Assembly (NCBI GenBank): GCA_046732855.1
Contig: JBKPNX010000222.1
Location: 1 to 19,534, forward strand
Length of the DNA stretch: 19,534 bases
From: JBKPNX01 sp046732855
GTDB taxonomy: Bacteria > Pseudomonadota > Alphaproteobacteria > Geminicoccales > Geminicoccaceae
Direction of reading: 5' to 3'
This document shows, in pieces, positions 5,905 through 14,185 of the stretch; position 1 is the stretch's first letter, and each line of letters starts with the position of its first letter. The notes under the pieces were generated by a model. It worked only from the letters and a program-made list of their open reading frames with translations, searched no databases and was not told the DNA's origin. A program made the translations under genes and the position numbers.

Positions 5905-7233
5905 TTAGGTGTGAGTCAGACCAACATAGCCACGAGCAAAGTTAGGATCCAGCTGAAGAGCCTTTCGGAATAGTTCTTGCGCCGTCTTGAGATCCTCCTT
6001 GGTGAAGCGTGCCGTGGTCTCGATACCAAGGAGGTAATAGTCGTAAGCCTGGAGGCTTTCGGAAGGTTTGCGTCGAGCCACGTCCCTGCCGACTCGCGTT
6101 ATCGCGCCGTACAGACCGCCGAGTTGGGCGACAATCGATTGCGTGACCTCGTCCTGGACAGCGAAAACGTCGTCGAGGAAACGATCGTAGCGCTCCGACC
6201 ACACGTGATTGCCGGTGCTCGCATCGATCAGCTGCGCCGTGATGCGTACGCGCTCGTCCTGGGCTTGCAAACTGCCTTCGAGCACGAAGCGCACGCCCAG
6301 CTCGCGCGCGATCTGGCGCACGTCGGTCGGCTTGTCCTTATAGAAAAAAGTCGAGTTGCGGGCGATGACGAAGAGGTCGCGAAAGCGGGACAGGTCGGTG
6401 ATGATGTCCTCGGTGATGCCATCGGCGAGCCGCTGGTAGCGGGCTTCGCCCGAGAGATTGTCAAACGGCAGCACCGCGATCGAGGGCTTGTCGGGCAGCG
6501 GCAACGCGGGCCTGGCTTGGGCGGCGCCGCTTCCGGCAATCTCTGCTACGGCCGCGGGTGGCGCACTCGGCCGCCAGAAGGTGTGCCACGCTCCCGCAGC
6601 GCCGGCTACGAGTAGGACCGCCACCGCGGCCGCGATCGCTGCCTGTCGGGGTCCCCGCAGCGCCGAGTCCAAGTGGAATGGTCCTCTCTTTGCTGCTCTG
6701 GCCGAGCCAGGCAGCACCCGATAGACCGTGATGGGTTTCGCAATGTTCTTGACGGTGTGCTCGCCCATCGGCTCGAACGTAAGGTCGAGTTTTGTCTCCA
6801 CCTGATTGTAGACATTGCGTGCGACGCAGATGCCGCCCGGCTCAGCGAGGCCCTCGAGGCGCGCGGCGACATTGACGCCGTCGCCGAAGATGTCGCCGTC
6901 TTCGAGCACAATGTCGCCGATGTTGATGCCGATGCGGTAGCGGATGCGCCGCGCCTCGGGCTCGGCCGCCTCGCGCTCAGCGATGCAGTTCTGGATCGCG
7001 ACCGCGCACTCGACCGCGTCGACCGCGCTGCCGAACTCGACCAGCGCCCCGTCGCCGGTGAGCTTGACCACGCGCCCGCGGTGCTCGGCGATCAGGGGTT
7101 CGGCGAGTTCAACTCGATGGGCCTTGACCCGGGCGAGCGTGCCGGCCTCGTCGGCACCTATGAGCCGGCTATAGCCCACCACGTCCACGGCCATGATGGC
7201 CGCGAGCCTGCGGTCCACGCGCGGAGCGGCCAT
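5905..7233 (-). CDS. Class III adenylate/guanylate cyclase with TolB-like domain, truncated by an in-frame TAA
   Basis: This is a 442-residue product. Residues 10-175 form a class III nucleotide cyclase domain: metal-binding Asp17 (VDVVGYSRL) and Asp61 (KLTGDGALVEF), and the transition-state pair Asn121 and Arg125 (DGVNVAARLEG). About 198-217 is a single membrane segment. Residues 247-365 resemble the TolB/FlgO N-terminal domain (KPSIAVLPFDNLSG). A first TPR-like helix pair begins near 395. The normal protein continues into TPRs, but a TAA at codon 443 ends it. The following frame (5224-5901) restores a complete protein of about 668 residues. The ATG start has GGAGG six bases upstream, and a TTGACT -35-like hexamer lies at 7296-7291. 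The cyclase domain should be cytoplasmic. Confidence 0.9.
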   Translation of the reverse strand: MAAPRVDRRLAAIMAVDVVGYSRLIGADEAGTLARVKAHRVELAEPLIAEHRGRVVKLTGDGALVEFGSAVDAVECAVAIQNCIAEREAAEPEARRIRYRIGINIGDIVLEDGDIFGDGVNVAARLEGLAEPGGICVARNVYNQVETKLDLTFEPMGEHTVKNIAKPITVYRVLPGSARAAKRGPFHLDSALRGPRQAAIAAAVAVLLVAGAAGAWHTFWRPSAPPAAVAEIAGSGAAQARPALPLPDKPSIAVLPFDNLSGEARYQRLADGITEDIITDLSRFRDLFVIARNSTFFYKDKPTDVRQIARELGVRFVLEGSLQAQDERVRITAQLIDASTGNHVWSERYDRFLDDVFAVQDEVTQSIVAQLGGLYGAITRVGRDVARRKPSESLQAYDYYLLGIETTARFTKEDLKTAQELFRKALQLDPNFARGYVGLTHT

Positions 7234-7477
7234 GGCAGCCTCCGCGAAATTCCGTTACAAGACCTTCATCTTCAATCCCGACGCGTGCCAAGTCAATCAA
7301 TGGCGCCCGGCCTCCTGCGACGGCGGAGCTTGTCAGGATCCCCGTCGGCAGGCTTCTTGTGTTGGAACGACGAAGCCTGAAGCGCCGTCAGCCGCGATCC
7401 GGTTCCCCACGCGGCCTGCACGTCGCACCGCTGCAACGACCCGGCGCCCCACGCCGCCCGTTACCGCCGATCGTGAC
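7234..7477. other. Intergenic gap with a weak hairpin
   Basis: This 244-base gap lies between the end of the YqgE-like gene and the start of the cyclase gene, both on the minus strand. It should contain the cyclase promoter. An inverted repeat AGGCTTC/GAAGCCT (7350-7356 and 7372-7378, 15-base loop) could be a weak terminator for the YqgE-like gene, but there is no T-tract. No further gene is seen. Confidence 0.3.
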
Positions 7478-8113
7478 CTACAGCTCGATGCCGCGGCGGT
7501 CCCAGGCGCGCTGCCACTTGGTCTCGCTCTCTTCGTCGAACAGCAGGTCCTCGTCCGGCTCGACCACGGACCAGGCGCCCGCGGCCAGCTCGCCCTCCAG
7601 CTGATTGGGTCCCCAGCCGGCATAGCCGAGCGCGAACAGGCTGCGCTTGGGCCCCTTGCCCGCCGCGATCTCCTCGAGAATGTGCGGCGGGATGGTGAGC
7701 GCCGCGATGTCGGACAGCACCACCGTGTCGGCATCGTGGTAGTCGGGGCTGTGCAGCATGAACGCCCGCGCCGGCTCCACCGGCCCGCCGTAATGCACGC
7801 TGAGCTTGAGATCCGTCGCGCCGTTCCGCCTGGCCCCCAAGCTCTCGAGCATCTTGTCGAGCGGACCAGTGCCGAGCACCCGGTTGAGCACCAGTCCCAT
7901 GGCACCGCCCTGGTCGTGATGCACGATGTACACCACGGTCTCCCGGAAGTTCGGATCCTCCAGCTCGGGGCTCGCGACCAGCAGCTGACCGGCAAGCGAA
8001 TCCGTCGTCGGAGGCGCCGACTCCTCCCGCCGCGCGGCGTCGGTCGTGACGCTGGCATACAGGAACAACACGAGCAAGGCCGCGACGCTGAGCAGCCGGC
8101 GCGATGCGGTCAT
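7478..8113 (-). CDS. YqgE/AlgH (UPF0301) family protein with an N-terminal signal peptide
   Basis: This is a 211-residue protein. From about residue 39 it is a full UPF0301 domain: LAGQLLVASPELEDPNF, ETVVYIVHHDQGGAMGLVLNR, HYGGPVEPARAFMLHS and LFALGYAGWGPNQLEGEL. The family is widespread and its biochemical role is unsettled; AlgH is linked to alginate regulation in Pseudomonas. The unusual part is the first 27 residues: MTASRR, then a hydrophobic run (7-20), then a TDA/A site. This is a textbook export signal, whereas family members I know start directly at the domain and are cytoplasmic. The start is backed by GGAGG seven bases upstream. The protein is therefore probably exported, or anchored by the uncleaved segment. 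It lies 129 bases after folC on the same strand. Confidence 0.92.
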   Translation of the reverse strand: MTASRRLLSVAALLVLFLYASVTTDAARREESAPPTTDSLAGQLLVASPELEDPNFRETVVYIVHHDQGGAMGLVLNRVLGTGPLDKMLESLGARRNGATDLKLSVHYGGPVEPARAFMLHSPDYHDADTVVLSDIAALTIPPHILEEIAAGKGPKRSLFALGYAGWGPNQLEGELAAGAWSVVEPDEDLLFDEESETKWQRAWDRRGIEL

Positions 8114-8242
8114 GTGCCAACCTCCGTGCCCTGGCCGCCTCGAATCTAGGCCATTGCCAGCAAGCGCGCCAGTCCGAGATGTGCTGGTCGGGCCGCATCC
8201 GACCGCATGAAAACCACCCGTTCGTAGCCGCCGGGCCTCGTC

Positions 8243-9532
8243 TCAGGTGTTCTCGCGCAGCAGGTGCCCGGCAAGGTAGAGCGAACCGCATACCAGGACG
8301 CGCGCGGCATCCGGGTCGGCGGCGGCGATCGCATCGAGCGCGCTCGCAACGTCGAGCGCCGGCGTGGCGGCGATGCCGAGTTGCCGCGCTTGCGCCGCGG
8401 CCTCGAGCGGATCACGGCTCGCCGGCTCGTCCGGCACCGGGACCGTGTGCACCGATCGGGCGAGCGGCGCGAGCGGACGGAGGAAACCCGCCTCGTCCTT
8501 GGTGTTGAGCATGCCGACCACGAGATGCAGAGAACCATTCTCAGCGCCATCCAGGCTCGCCGCGAGAGCCTCGCCGGCGGCCGGATTGTGACCGCCGTCC
8601 AGCCACAGCTCGCAGGATGCCGGCAGGCGCTCGACGAGCGGTCCTCGCGTCAGTCGCTGCAGGCGCCCCGGCCATTCCACCCTGTGCAGGCCTTCTGCCA
8701 GCGCCCGGCCGTCCGGCGCGAGGTCGCCGAGAGCCAGCGCGCACGCGACCGCCAGGCCGGCATTGTCGATTTGATGACGGCCGGCCAGCGCCGGCAGCGG
8801 CAGGTCCCAGACCGTGCCGCCCACGGTCACCGCCAGGCGGTCGCCGACCTGGCGCGCCTCCCAGTCCCGACCGTGCACGTTGAGCGGCGCGCCGACCGCG
8901 CCGGCACGCTGCTCGATCACGGCCAGGGCCTCGGGTGGCTGCGGCCCTAAGATGCAGGGCACGCCTTCTTTCAGGATGCCAGCCTTCTCGAACGCGATCT
9001 GCGCGAGATGCTCGCCGAGGAACGCTTGGTGATCGAGCGAGATGGGCGAGAGAGCGGTGAGCCGGGGGTGTGCGATCACATTGGTGGCATCGAGCCGCCC
9101 GCCGAGCCCGGTCTCCAGCAGCACGATGCCGGCAGGGTGCCGGGCGAACGCCAGAAACGCGGCCGCCGTGGTGATCTCGAAAAAGGTAATCGGCGCGCCG
9201 CCGTTGACCTGCTCGCAGACATCGAGCACGTCGCTGAGCTCGCCCTCGGCGATCGGCCGGCCGTCGAACAAGATGCGCTCGTCGAAGCGCACCAGATGCG
9301 GCGAGATGTAGCGCTGCACGCGGCGTCCGGCGGCGCGCAGCATGGCGTCGAGCATGGCGAGCGTCGATCCCTTGCCGTTAGTTCCCGCGATGTGCACCAC
9401 CGGCGCGAGCGCCCGCTCGGGATGGTCGAGACGCGCGAGCAACCGCTCGACTCGCTCGAGCGACAGATCGATGACTTTGGGATGCAGGGCGTGCAGGCGG
9501 GCGAGGATCAGCTCACTGCCGAAGGTCGTCAT
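8243..9532 (-). CDS. folC: Bifunctional dihydrofolate synthase/folylpolyglutamate synthase
   Basis: This is a 429-residue Mur-ligase-fold enzyme. It adds glutamate to dihydropteroate to make dihydrofolate and then extends folate polyglutamate tails. The ATP-binding P-loop GTNGKGS is at residues 50-56. It is followed by the FolC signature SPHLVRFDERI (78-88), a LLETGLGGRLDATN block and SPISLDHQAFLG. The ATP/Mg C-terminal domain includes WLDGGHNPAAG. The length is normal. The start overlaps the end of accD by 20 bases, so it is the last gene of a translationally coupled operon. The trpA-accD-folC order is a known alphaproteobacterial arrangement. Confidence 0.97.
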   Translation of the reverse strand: MTTFGSELILARLHALHPKVIDLSLERVERLLARLDHPERALAPVVHIAGTNGKGSTLAMLDAMLRAAGRRVQRYISPHLVRFDERILFDGRPIAEGELSDVLDVCEQVNGGAPITFFEITTAAAFLAFARHPAGIVLLETGLGGRLDATNVIAHPRLTALSPISLDHQAFLGEHLAQIAFEKAGILKEGVPCILGPQPPEALAVIEQRAGAVGAPLNVHGRDWEARQVGDRLAVTVGGTVWDLPLPALAGRHQIDNAGLAVACALALGDLAPDGRALAEGLHRVEWPGRLQRLTRGPLVERLPASCELWLDGGHNPAAGEALAASLDGAENGSLHLVVGMLNTKDEAGFLRPLAPLARSVHTVPVPDEPASRDPLEAAAQARQLGIAATPALDVASALDAIAAADPDAARVLVCGSLYLAGHLLRENT

Positions 9533-10502
9533 GGCCGTCGCTCGCGATGGCCTCGGCCGGAACGAGCGCTTCGGCGCCGCGAGCCATTCCGTCCTCCTGG
9601 GCGGGTCGGCTCACGCACTCGGCCGGCGGCTCGGCATCCACATCGAGATCGGGCCGCAGCAGCAGACGAAGCAGGCGCGCGAGCATCGCGCGCAGCTCGA
9701 ACCGATGCACCACCATGTCGATCATGCCATGCTCGAGCAGATATTCCGCCTTCTGGAAATCCTCGGGCAGGTTCTCGCGGATGGTCTGCTCGATCACGCG
9801 CCGTCCGGCGAAGCCGATCTGGGCGCCCGGCTCGGCGATCGCGATGTCGCCGAGCATGGCGAACGAGGCGGTCACCCCGCCGGTGGTCGGGTCGGTCAGC
9901 ACCGCAATGTACGGCAGACCTGCTTCCTTGACCTCTTCGACCGCGATCGTGGTGCGCGGCATCTGCATCAGCGACAGGGCACCTTCCTGCATGCGCGCGC
10001 CGCCCGAGGCGGTCACCACGACGAACGCTGCCTCCTGCAGCACCGCGAGGCGCGCCGCGGCGAGCATGCCTTCGCCGAGGGCGCAGCCCATCGAGCCGGC
10101 CATGAAGTCGAAGTTCATCACCGCGATCACCGCCGGCAGGCCCTCGATCCGACCATGCGCCGCTTCGATCGCATCCGCGCTGCCGGTGCGGCTCTGCGCC
10201 TCCTTGAGGCGCTCCACATAGCGCTTGCGGTCGCGGAACTTGAGCGGATCGGTCGGCGCCTTGGGCAGCTCGATCCGGGTCCACGAGCCATCGTCGAACA
10301 GCGCCTTAAAGCGGAACTCGGGGCCGACCCGGAAGTGATGGCCGCAGTGATTGCACACGCGCTGGTTCGATTCCAGGTCGCGGTGGAAGATCATGTGCTC
10401 GCAGCTCGGACAGTGCACCCAGAGGTTCTCGGGCACCTCGGGCCGGTTGCTGCGCACCAGCGCCTTGATCTTGGGGCGGACGTAGTCGGTGAGCCAGTTC
10501 AT
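9513..10502 (-). CDS. accD: Acetyl-CoA carboxylase carboxyltransferase subunit beta
   Basis: This 329-residue beta subunit of the carboxyltransferase works with AccA to move the carboxyl group from biotin to acetyl-CoA, giving malonyl-CoA for fatty-acid synthesis. The N-terminal zinc ribbon is visible as Cys31, Cys34, Cys50 and Cys53 (CPSC and CNHC). The crotonase-fold core follows, with MNFDFMAGSMGCALGEG and SGGARMQEGALSLMQM. The start overlaps the trpA stop by ATGA, so expression is coupled. The C-terminus has a divergent, Ala/Glu-rich tail of about 30 residues reaching into folC. Confidence 0.97.
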   Translation of the reverse strand: MNWLTDYVRPKIKALVRSNRPEVPENLWVHCPSCEHMIFHRDLESNQRVCNHCGHHFRVGPEFRFKALFDDGSWTRIELPKAPTDPLKFRDRKRYVERLKEAQSRTGSADAIEAAHGRIEGLPAVIAVMNFDFMAGSMGCALGEGMLAAARLAVLQEAAFVVVTASGGARMQEGALSLMQMPRTTIAVEEVKEAGLPYIAVLTDPTTGGVTASFAMLGDIAIAEPGAQIGFAGRRVIEQTIRENLPEDFQKAEYLLEHGMIDMVVHRFELRAMLARLLRLLLRPDLDVDAEPPAECVSRPAQEDGMARGAEALVPAEAIASDGHDDLRQ

Positions 10503-11335
10503 CTCGTGCCATTCCGGGCGGTGCGCACCGCAGCGGCGAGCTCGCCGACCTGGGTGAACAGACTTTCGGCGAGGCCGGGCGGGGCGCGACCCTGCGGGTC
10601 GAGCGCATCGGCGATGCGACCGACCAGCGCCGAGCCGATCACCGCGGCGTCGGCGACCTGCGCGATGGCTGCCGCCTGCGCGGGCGTGCGGATGCCGAAG
10701 CCGACCGCCACCGGCAGCGTGGTGTGCCGGCGCAGGCGGGCGACCGCCCCCCCAACCTGCTCGGCCAATGGCGCCTTGGTCCCGGTGATGCCGGTGATCG
10801 ACACGTAGTAGAGAAAGCCGCTGGCATTGCCGAGCACCTTCGGCAGGCGGCGATCGTCGGTGGTCGGGGTCACGAGACGAATGAAATGCAGGCCGTGGCC
10901 GCGCGCCGGCGCGCACAGCTCCTCGTCCTCCTCGGGCGGCAGGTCGACCACGATCAGCCCGTCGACTCCGGCCGCGCGCGCGTCTTCGAGGAAGCGCTCC
11001 GGGCCGTAGCGCCAGATCGGGTTGAAGTAGCCCATGAGCACGATCGGCGTGGTCTGGTCGCGGCCGCGCAAGCGGCGCACCAGATCGAGCGTCCGCGCGA
11101 GCGTCATGCCGGCTTTGAGCGCGCGCAGGCTGCCGGCCTGGACCGTCGGCCCATCTGCCATCGGGTCGGAGAACGGCATGCCGATCTCGATCAGGTCCGC
11201 GCCCGCGGTCGGCAGTCCGGCCAGGATCGCGGCCGAGGTTTCCGGATCGGGATCGCCCGCGCACAGAAAAGTGACCAGGCCGGCGCGGCCGGCCTGCGCA
11301 AGCTCGGCAAAGCGCCGCTCGATGCGGTTGCTCAC
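10499..11335 (-). CDS. trpA: Tryptophan synthase alpha subunit
   Basis: This is a 278-residue TIM-barrel subunit that cleaves indole-3-glycerol phosphate to indole and passes indole to TrpB through the complex tunnel. The catalytic Glu50 and Asp61 lie in LIEIGMPFSDPMADGPTVQ, and the phosphate-binding VGFGIRTPAQ and ADAAVIGSALV motifs are present. The start is taken as the GTG at 11335, overlapping the trpB stop (GTGA). This gives the normal family length and N-terminus (SNRIERRFAELA). The longer frame reaching 11575 is an artefact overlapping trpB. It sits in the coupled order trpF-trpB-trpA-accD. Confidence 0.96.
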   Translation of the reverse strand: MSNRIERRFAELAQAGRAGLVTFLCAGDPDPETSAAILAGLPTAGADLIEIGMPFSDPMADGPTVQAGSLRALKAGMTLARTLDLVRRLRGRDQTTPIVLMGYFNPIWRYGPERFLEDARAAGVDGLIVVDLPPEEDEELCAPARGHGLHFIRLVTPTTDDRRLPKVLGNASGFLYYVSITGITGTKAPLAEQVGGAVARLRRHTTLPVAVGFGIRTPAQAAAIAQVADAAVIGSALVGRIADALDPQGRAPPGLAESLFTQVGELAAAVRTARNGTR

Positions 11336-12543
11336 AGGGCGACCCCCATGGCGTCCGCCACGGTGAAGATGTCCTTGTCGCCACGCCCGCACAGATTCAT
11401 GACGATCAGATGGTCGCGCGGCAGTTCCGGCGCAATCTTGACCACGTGGGCGAGCGCGTGCGCAGGCTCGAGCGCGGGCAGGATGCCCTCGAGCTCGCTG
11501 CACAGGCGAAAGGCGCCGAGCGCCTCTTCGTCGGTAACCGGCACGTACTCGACGCGGCCGACGTCCTTCAGCCACGCGTGCTCGGGGCCGACGCCCGGAT
11601 AGTCGAGCCCGGCGGAGATCGAGTGGGCCTCGATCACCTGCCCGTCGTTGTCCTGCAGCAGGTACGAGCGCGAGCCGTGCAGCACCCCCGGCAGCCCGGC
11701 GGACAGCGCCGCAGCATGCTCGCTGGTGTCGATGCCATGGCCCGCCGCCTCGACCCCGATCATGCGCACGTCGGGGTCGTCAAGGAAGGGATGGAACAGG
11801 CCGATCGCATTGGAGCCGCCGCCGATGCACGCGACCAGGGTGTCGGGCAGACGCCCCTCCTTGGCCATGATCTGCGCCCGCACCTCTTTGCCGATCACGC
11901 ACTGGAAGTCGCGCACCATCGCAGGATACGGATGGGGCCCGGCGACGGTGCCGATGATGTAGAACGTGTCGTCGACGTTACCGACCCAGTCGCGCAGCGC
12001 CTCGTTCATCGCGTCCTTGAGGGTGGCCGAGCCGGATTTCACGGCGCGCACCTCGGCGCCGAGCAGGCGCATGCGGAACACGTTCGGCCGCTGTCGCTCG
12101 ATGTCGCGCTCGCCCATGTACACGACGCACTCCAGGCCGACGCGCGCCGCCACGGTCGCCGTCGCCACGCCATGTTGGCCGGCGCCGGTCTCGGCGATGA
12201 TGCGGCGCTTGCCCATGCGCCGAGCGAGCAGGATCTGGCCGATCGTGTTGTTGATCTTGTGCGCGCCGGTATGGGTGAGCTCGTCGCGTTTGAAATAGAC
12301 GCGCGCGCCGCCGAGCTGGGCGCTGAGCCGCTCGGCCAGATACAAGGGCGTCGGCCGGCCGGCATAATCAGCGAGCCACGCGGCCAGCTCCGCCTGAAAC
12401 GCGGGGTCATCCTGGGCCTCTTCGTAGGCGCGCTCGAGCTCGAGGATTAGCGGCATCAGGGTCTCGGCGACGAAGCGGCCGCCGTAGATGCCGAACCGGC
12501 CGCGCTGATCGGGACCGGCCCGATAGGTGTTGGGTAAGGTCAT
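11332..12543 (-). CDS. trpB: Tryptophan synthase beta subunit
   Basis: This 403-residue PLP enzyme condenses indole and serine to tryptophan. The PLP lysine is Lys96 in HTGAHKINN, the catalytic Glu118 is in AETGAGQHG, and the cofactor-phosphate loop GGGSNAIG is present. The typical N-terminus (GRFGIYGGRFVAETLMPL) and length show a classical TrpB1 type that partners with TrpA. The start overlaps the trpF stop (ATGA) and its end overlaps the trpA start, so all three Trp proteins are translationally coupled. No trp leader peptide or attenuator is seen within the operon. Confidence 0.97.
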   Translation of the reverse strand: MTLPNTYRAGPDQRGRFGIYGGRFVAETLMPLILELERAYEEAQDDPAFQAELAAWLADYAGRPTPLYLAERLSAQLGGARVYFKRDELTHTGAHKINNTIGQILLARRMGKRRIIAETGAGQHGVATATVAARVGLECVVYMGERDIERQRPNVFRMRLLGAEVRAVKSGSATLKDAMNEALRDWVGNVDDTFYIIGTVAGPHPYPAMVRDFQCVIGKEVRAQIMAKEGRLPDTLVACIGGGSNAIGLFHPFLDDPDVRMIGVEAAGHGIDTSEHAAALSAGLPGVLHGSRSYLLQDNDGQVIEAHSISAGLDYPGVGPEHAWLKDVGRVEYVPVTDEEALGAFRLCSELEGILPALEPAHALAHVVKIAPELPRDHLIVMNLCGRGDKDIFTVADAMGVAL

Positions 12544-13232
12544 CGATAGAGACTCGGTCCGCTTGCGCAGGTGGCGGGCTCCGGGACGGCGAGGTTATGG
12601 GCAAGGGCAAGGAACTGCCGGACCTTCGCCGGATCCTTGTGGCCGGGACGGGACTCGACCCCGGACGATACGTCCACCGCGGGTGGACGGCACAGCGTAA
12701 TCGCTGCCGCGAGATTGCCCGCCGAGAGGCCGCCGGAGAGCAGCCAGGGGCAGCCGGCCCGCAGATCCTTGAGCAGCCGCCAGTCGAAGGCGAGGCCGTT
12801 GCCTCCCGGCAGGCTCCTCGGGTCCTTGGGCGGTCGCGCGTCGAACAGCAGCATGTCGGCGACCGCGGCGTAACTCGAGACTGGAGCCAGGTCATGAGCC
12901 TCGGCCACCTGCAGTGCCTTGATCACGACGCAGCCTGTGCGCGCCCTGATCGCGTGCACGCGGTCCGGGGTTTCGGCGCCGTGCAGCTGCAAGGCCGCTA
13001 GGGGCACCCGCGCCAGGACCTGGTCAAGCACGACATCGTCGGGGTCGACGAACACGCCGACCGTGGTTCGATCGGCCGGCGCCGCCCGGGCCAGCTCGCC
13101 GGCCCGTTCGGGGCTGAGCGCGCGCGGCGAGGGCGGGTAGAACACGAAGCCGAGGTAACGCGCGCCACCCTCGACTGCGGCGGCGAGGGCGTCGTAGTCG
13201 GTCAGACCGCAGATCTTGACCGCAACCGCCAT
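12540..13232 (-). CDS. trpF: Phosphoribosylanthranilate isomerase
   Basis: This is a 230-residue TIM-barrel enzyme. It performs the Amadori rearrangement of phosphoribosylanthranilate in tryptophan synthesis. The catalytic Cys8 lies in VKICGLTD and the general acid Asp131 in LLFDARPP. The phosphate-binding LLSGGLSAGNL and VDVSSGVES motifs are both present. About 20 extra C-terminal residues after the usual end (AHNLAVPEPA...) reach the trpB start. It begins three bases after the pyrF stop. Length and motifs agree with a functional enzyme. Confidence 0.96.
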   Translation of the reverse strand: MAVAVKICGLTDYDALAAAVEGGARYLGFVFYPPSPRALSPERAGELARAAPADRTTVGVFVDPDDVVLDQVLARVPLAALQLHGAETPDRVHAIRARTGCVVIKALQVAEAHDLAPVSSYAAVADMLLFDARPPKDPRSLPGGNGLAFDWRLLKDLRAGCPWLLSGGLSAGNLAAAITLCRPPAVDVSSGVESRPGHKDPAKVRQFLALAHNLAVPEPATCASGPSLYR

Positions 13233-13235
13233 GGT

Positions 13236-13946
13236 TCAGGCCGCCCGCGCCGCCGCGATCTCGGCGTGGATCGCCTGCGCCGCGGCGCGCGGATCGCGCG
13301 CTTCGGTGATCGGCCGGCCGATCACCAGCACGTCCGCTCCGGCCGCCACGGCATCGGCGGGCCCCTTCGTGCGCTTCTGATCGCCCGCGACGCTGCCACT
13401 CGGCCGGATGCCGGGGACCACCAGGGTGAAGTCGGGCGCGAAACGGCCGCGCAGCAAAGCGACCTCATGCGGCGCGCAGACGATGCCGTCCAGACCGCAA
13501 TCCCAGGCCAGCCCGGCCAAGCGGGCCACGTGCCCCGGGACATTCTCGGCAATCCCAAGTGCCGCCAGATCGGCATCATCGAGACTGGTCAGCACGGTCA
13601 CGCCGATCAGTCGCGGGCACGGGTGGCGGGTACGGGCGGCTTCGACCGCCGCGCGCAGCATCGCGGGACCGCCGCTGACATGCAGCGTCAGCATGGCGAC
13701 TCCGAGCGCGCGCGCCGCCTCGATCGCGCCTGCCACAGTGTTGGGAATGTCGTGAAATTTGAGATCGAGGAACACCGGCGCCCCGAGCGCCACGACCCTG
13801 CGCACGCCGTCTGGCCCGTTCGCGGTCACAAACTCGAGGCCGACCTTGAAGCCGTCGACCACGCCGCGGAGCGATCGCCCAAGGGCGAGCGCGCCGGCAA
13901 GGTCGGGCCGGTCGAGGGCGCAGAAAATCGCGGGGGCGTCGGCCAT
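13236..13946 (-). CDS. pyrF: Orotidine 5'-phosphate decarboxylase
   Basis: This is a 236-residue TIM-barrel enzyme that converts OMP to UMP, the last step of de novo pyrimidine synthesis. The active-site array DLKFHDIPNTV gives Asp61, Lys63 and Asp66, with Asp11 and Lys34 completing the charge network. The C-terminal VPGIRPSG and ADVLVIGRPI segments bind the phosphate. The start ATG has AGGAG about seven bases upstream. It is the first gene of the operon, with a promoter-like pair directly ahead. Linkage of pyrF to trpF is familiar in alphaproteobacteria and groups two pathways that both consume PRPP-derived compounds. Confidence 0.97.
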   Translation of the reverse strand: MADAPAIFCALDRPDLAGALALGRSLRGVVDGFKVGLEFVTANGPDGVRRVVALGAPVFLDLKFHDIPNTVAGAIEAARALGVAMLTLHVSGGPAMLRAAVEAARTRHPCPRLIGVTVLTSLDDADLAALGIAENVPGHVARLAGLAWDCGLDGIVCAPHEVALLRGRFAPDFTLVVPGIRPSGSVAGDQKRTKGPADAVAAGADVLVIGRPITEARDPRAAAQAIHAEIAAARAA

Positions 13947-13966
13947 CCGGTGCTCCTGGGACCCGG

Positions 13967-13995
13967 GTTATAGCAGAGCGCAAGCGGGATGCGAA
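13967..13995 (-). promoter_or_regulatory. Probable promoter of the pyrF-trpFBA-accD-folC operon
   Basis: On the minus strand, TTCGCA (13995-13990, four of six matches to TTGACA) and TATAAC (13972-13967, five of six matches to TATAAT) are 17 bases apart. The start of transcription would fall near 13960, about 14 bases before the pyrF ATG. That leaves room only for the ribosome binding site. With so short a leader, attenuation or a riboswitch ahead of pyrF is unlikely if this promoter is the one used. Confidence 0.5.
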
Positions 13996-14023
13996 CTTGG
14001 CGCGTTGTGTCGCGCTCCGACTG

Positions 14024-14059
14024 CCTGGGCAAAGGGGGCGCGACGCAACACTGCCCAGG
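14024..14059. other. Inverted repeat between hxlR-type gene and pyrF
   Basis: CCTGGGCA (14024-14031) and TGCCCAGG (14052-14059) form a perfect eight-base inverted repeat with a 20-base loop. It lies downstream of the HxlR-family gene and upstream of the pyrF promoter, where a terminator would be expected. There is no T-tract, so factor-independent termination is not shown. Confidence 0.3.
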
Positions 14060-14185
14060 TCACGAGCGCATGGCCAGAGATCTGCACGCCATCCGGGGTC
14101 GGGGCGCTTCCGCCATGGTCTCCGACGTCGGGCTCGTGCCGCCTTGTCGGCCGCGTAGGAGCGGGCCTCGACGCGACGCTTAACC

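Noticed and set aside
9342..10808. 488-codon plus-strand open frame across accD and trpA
   Set aside because: It is antisense to clearly recognised housekeeping genes and has no motif.
10499..11575. Longer N-terminus for TrpA
   Set aside because: The extra 80 residues are arginine-rich, overlap trpB and are absent from the family. The GTG at 11335 gives the normal protein.
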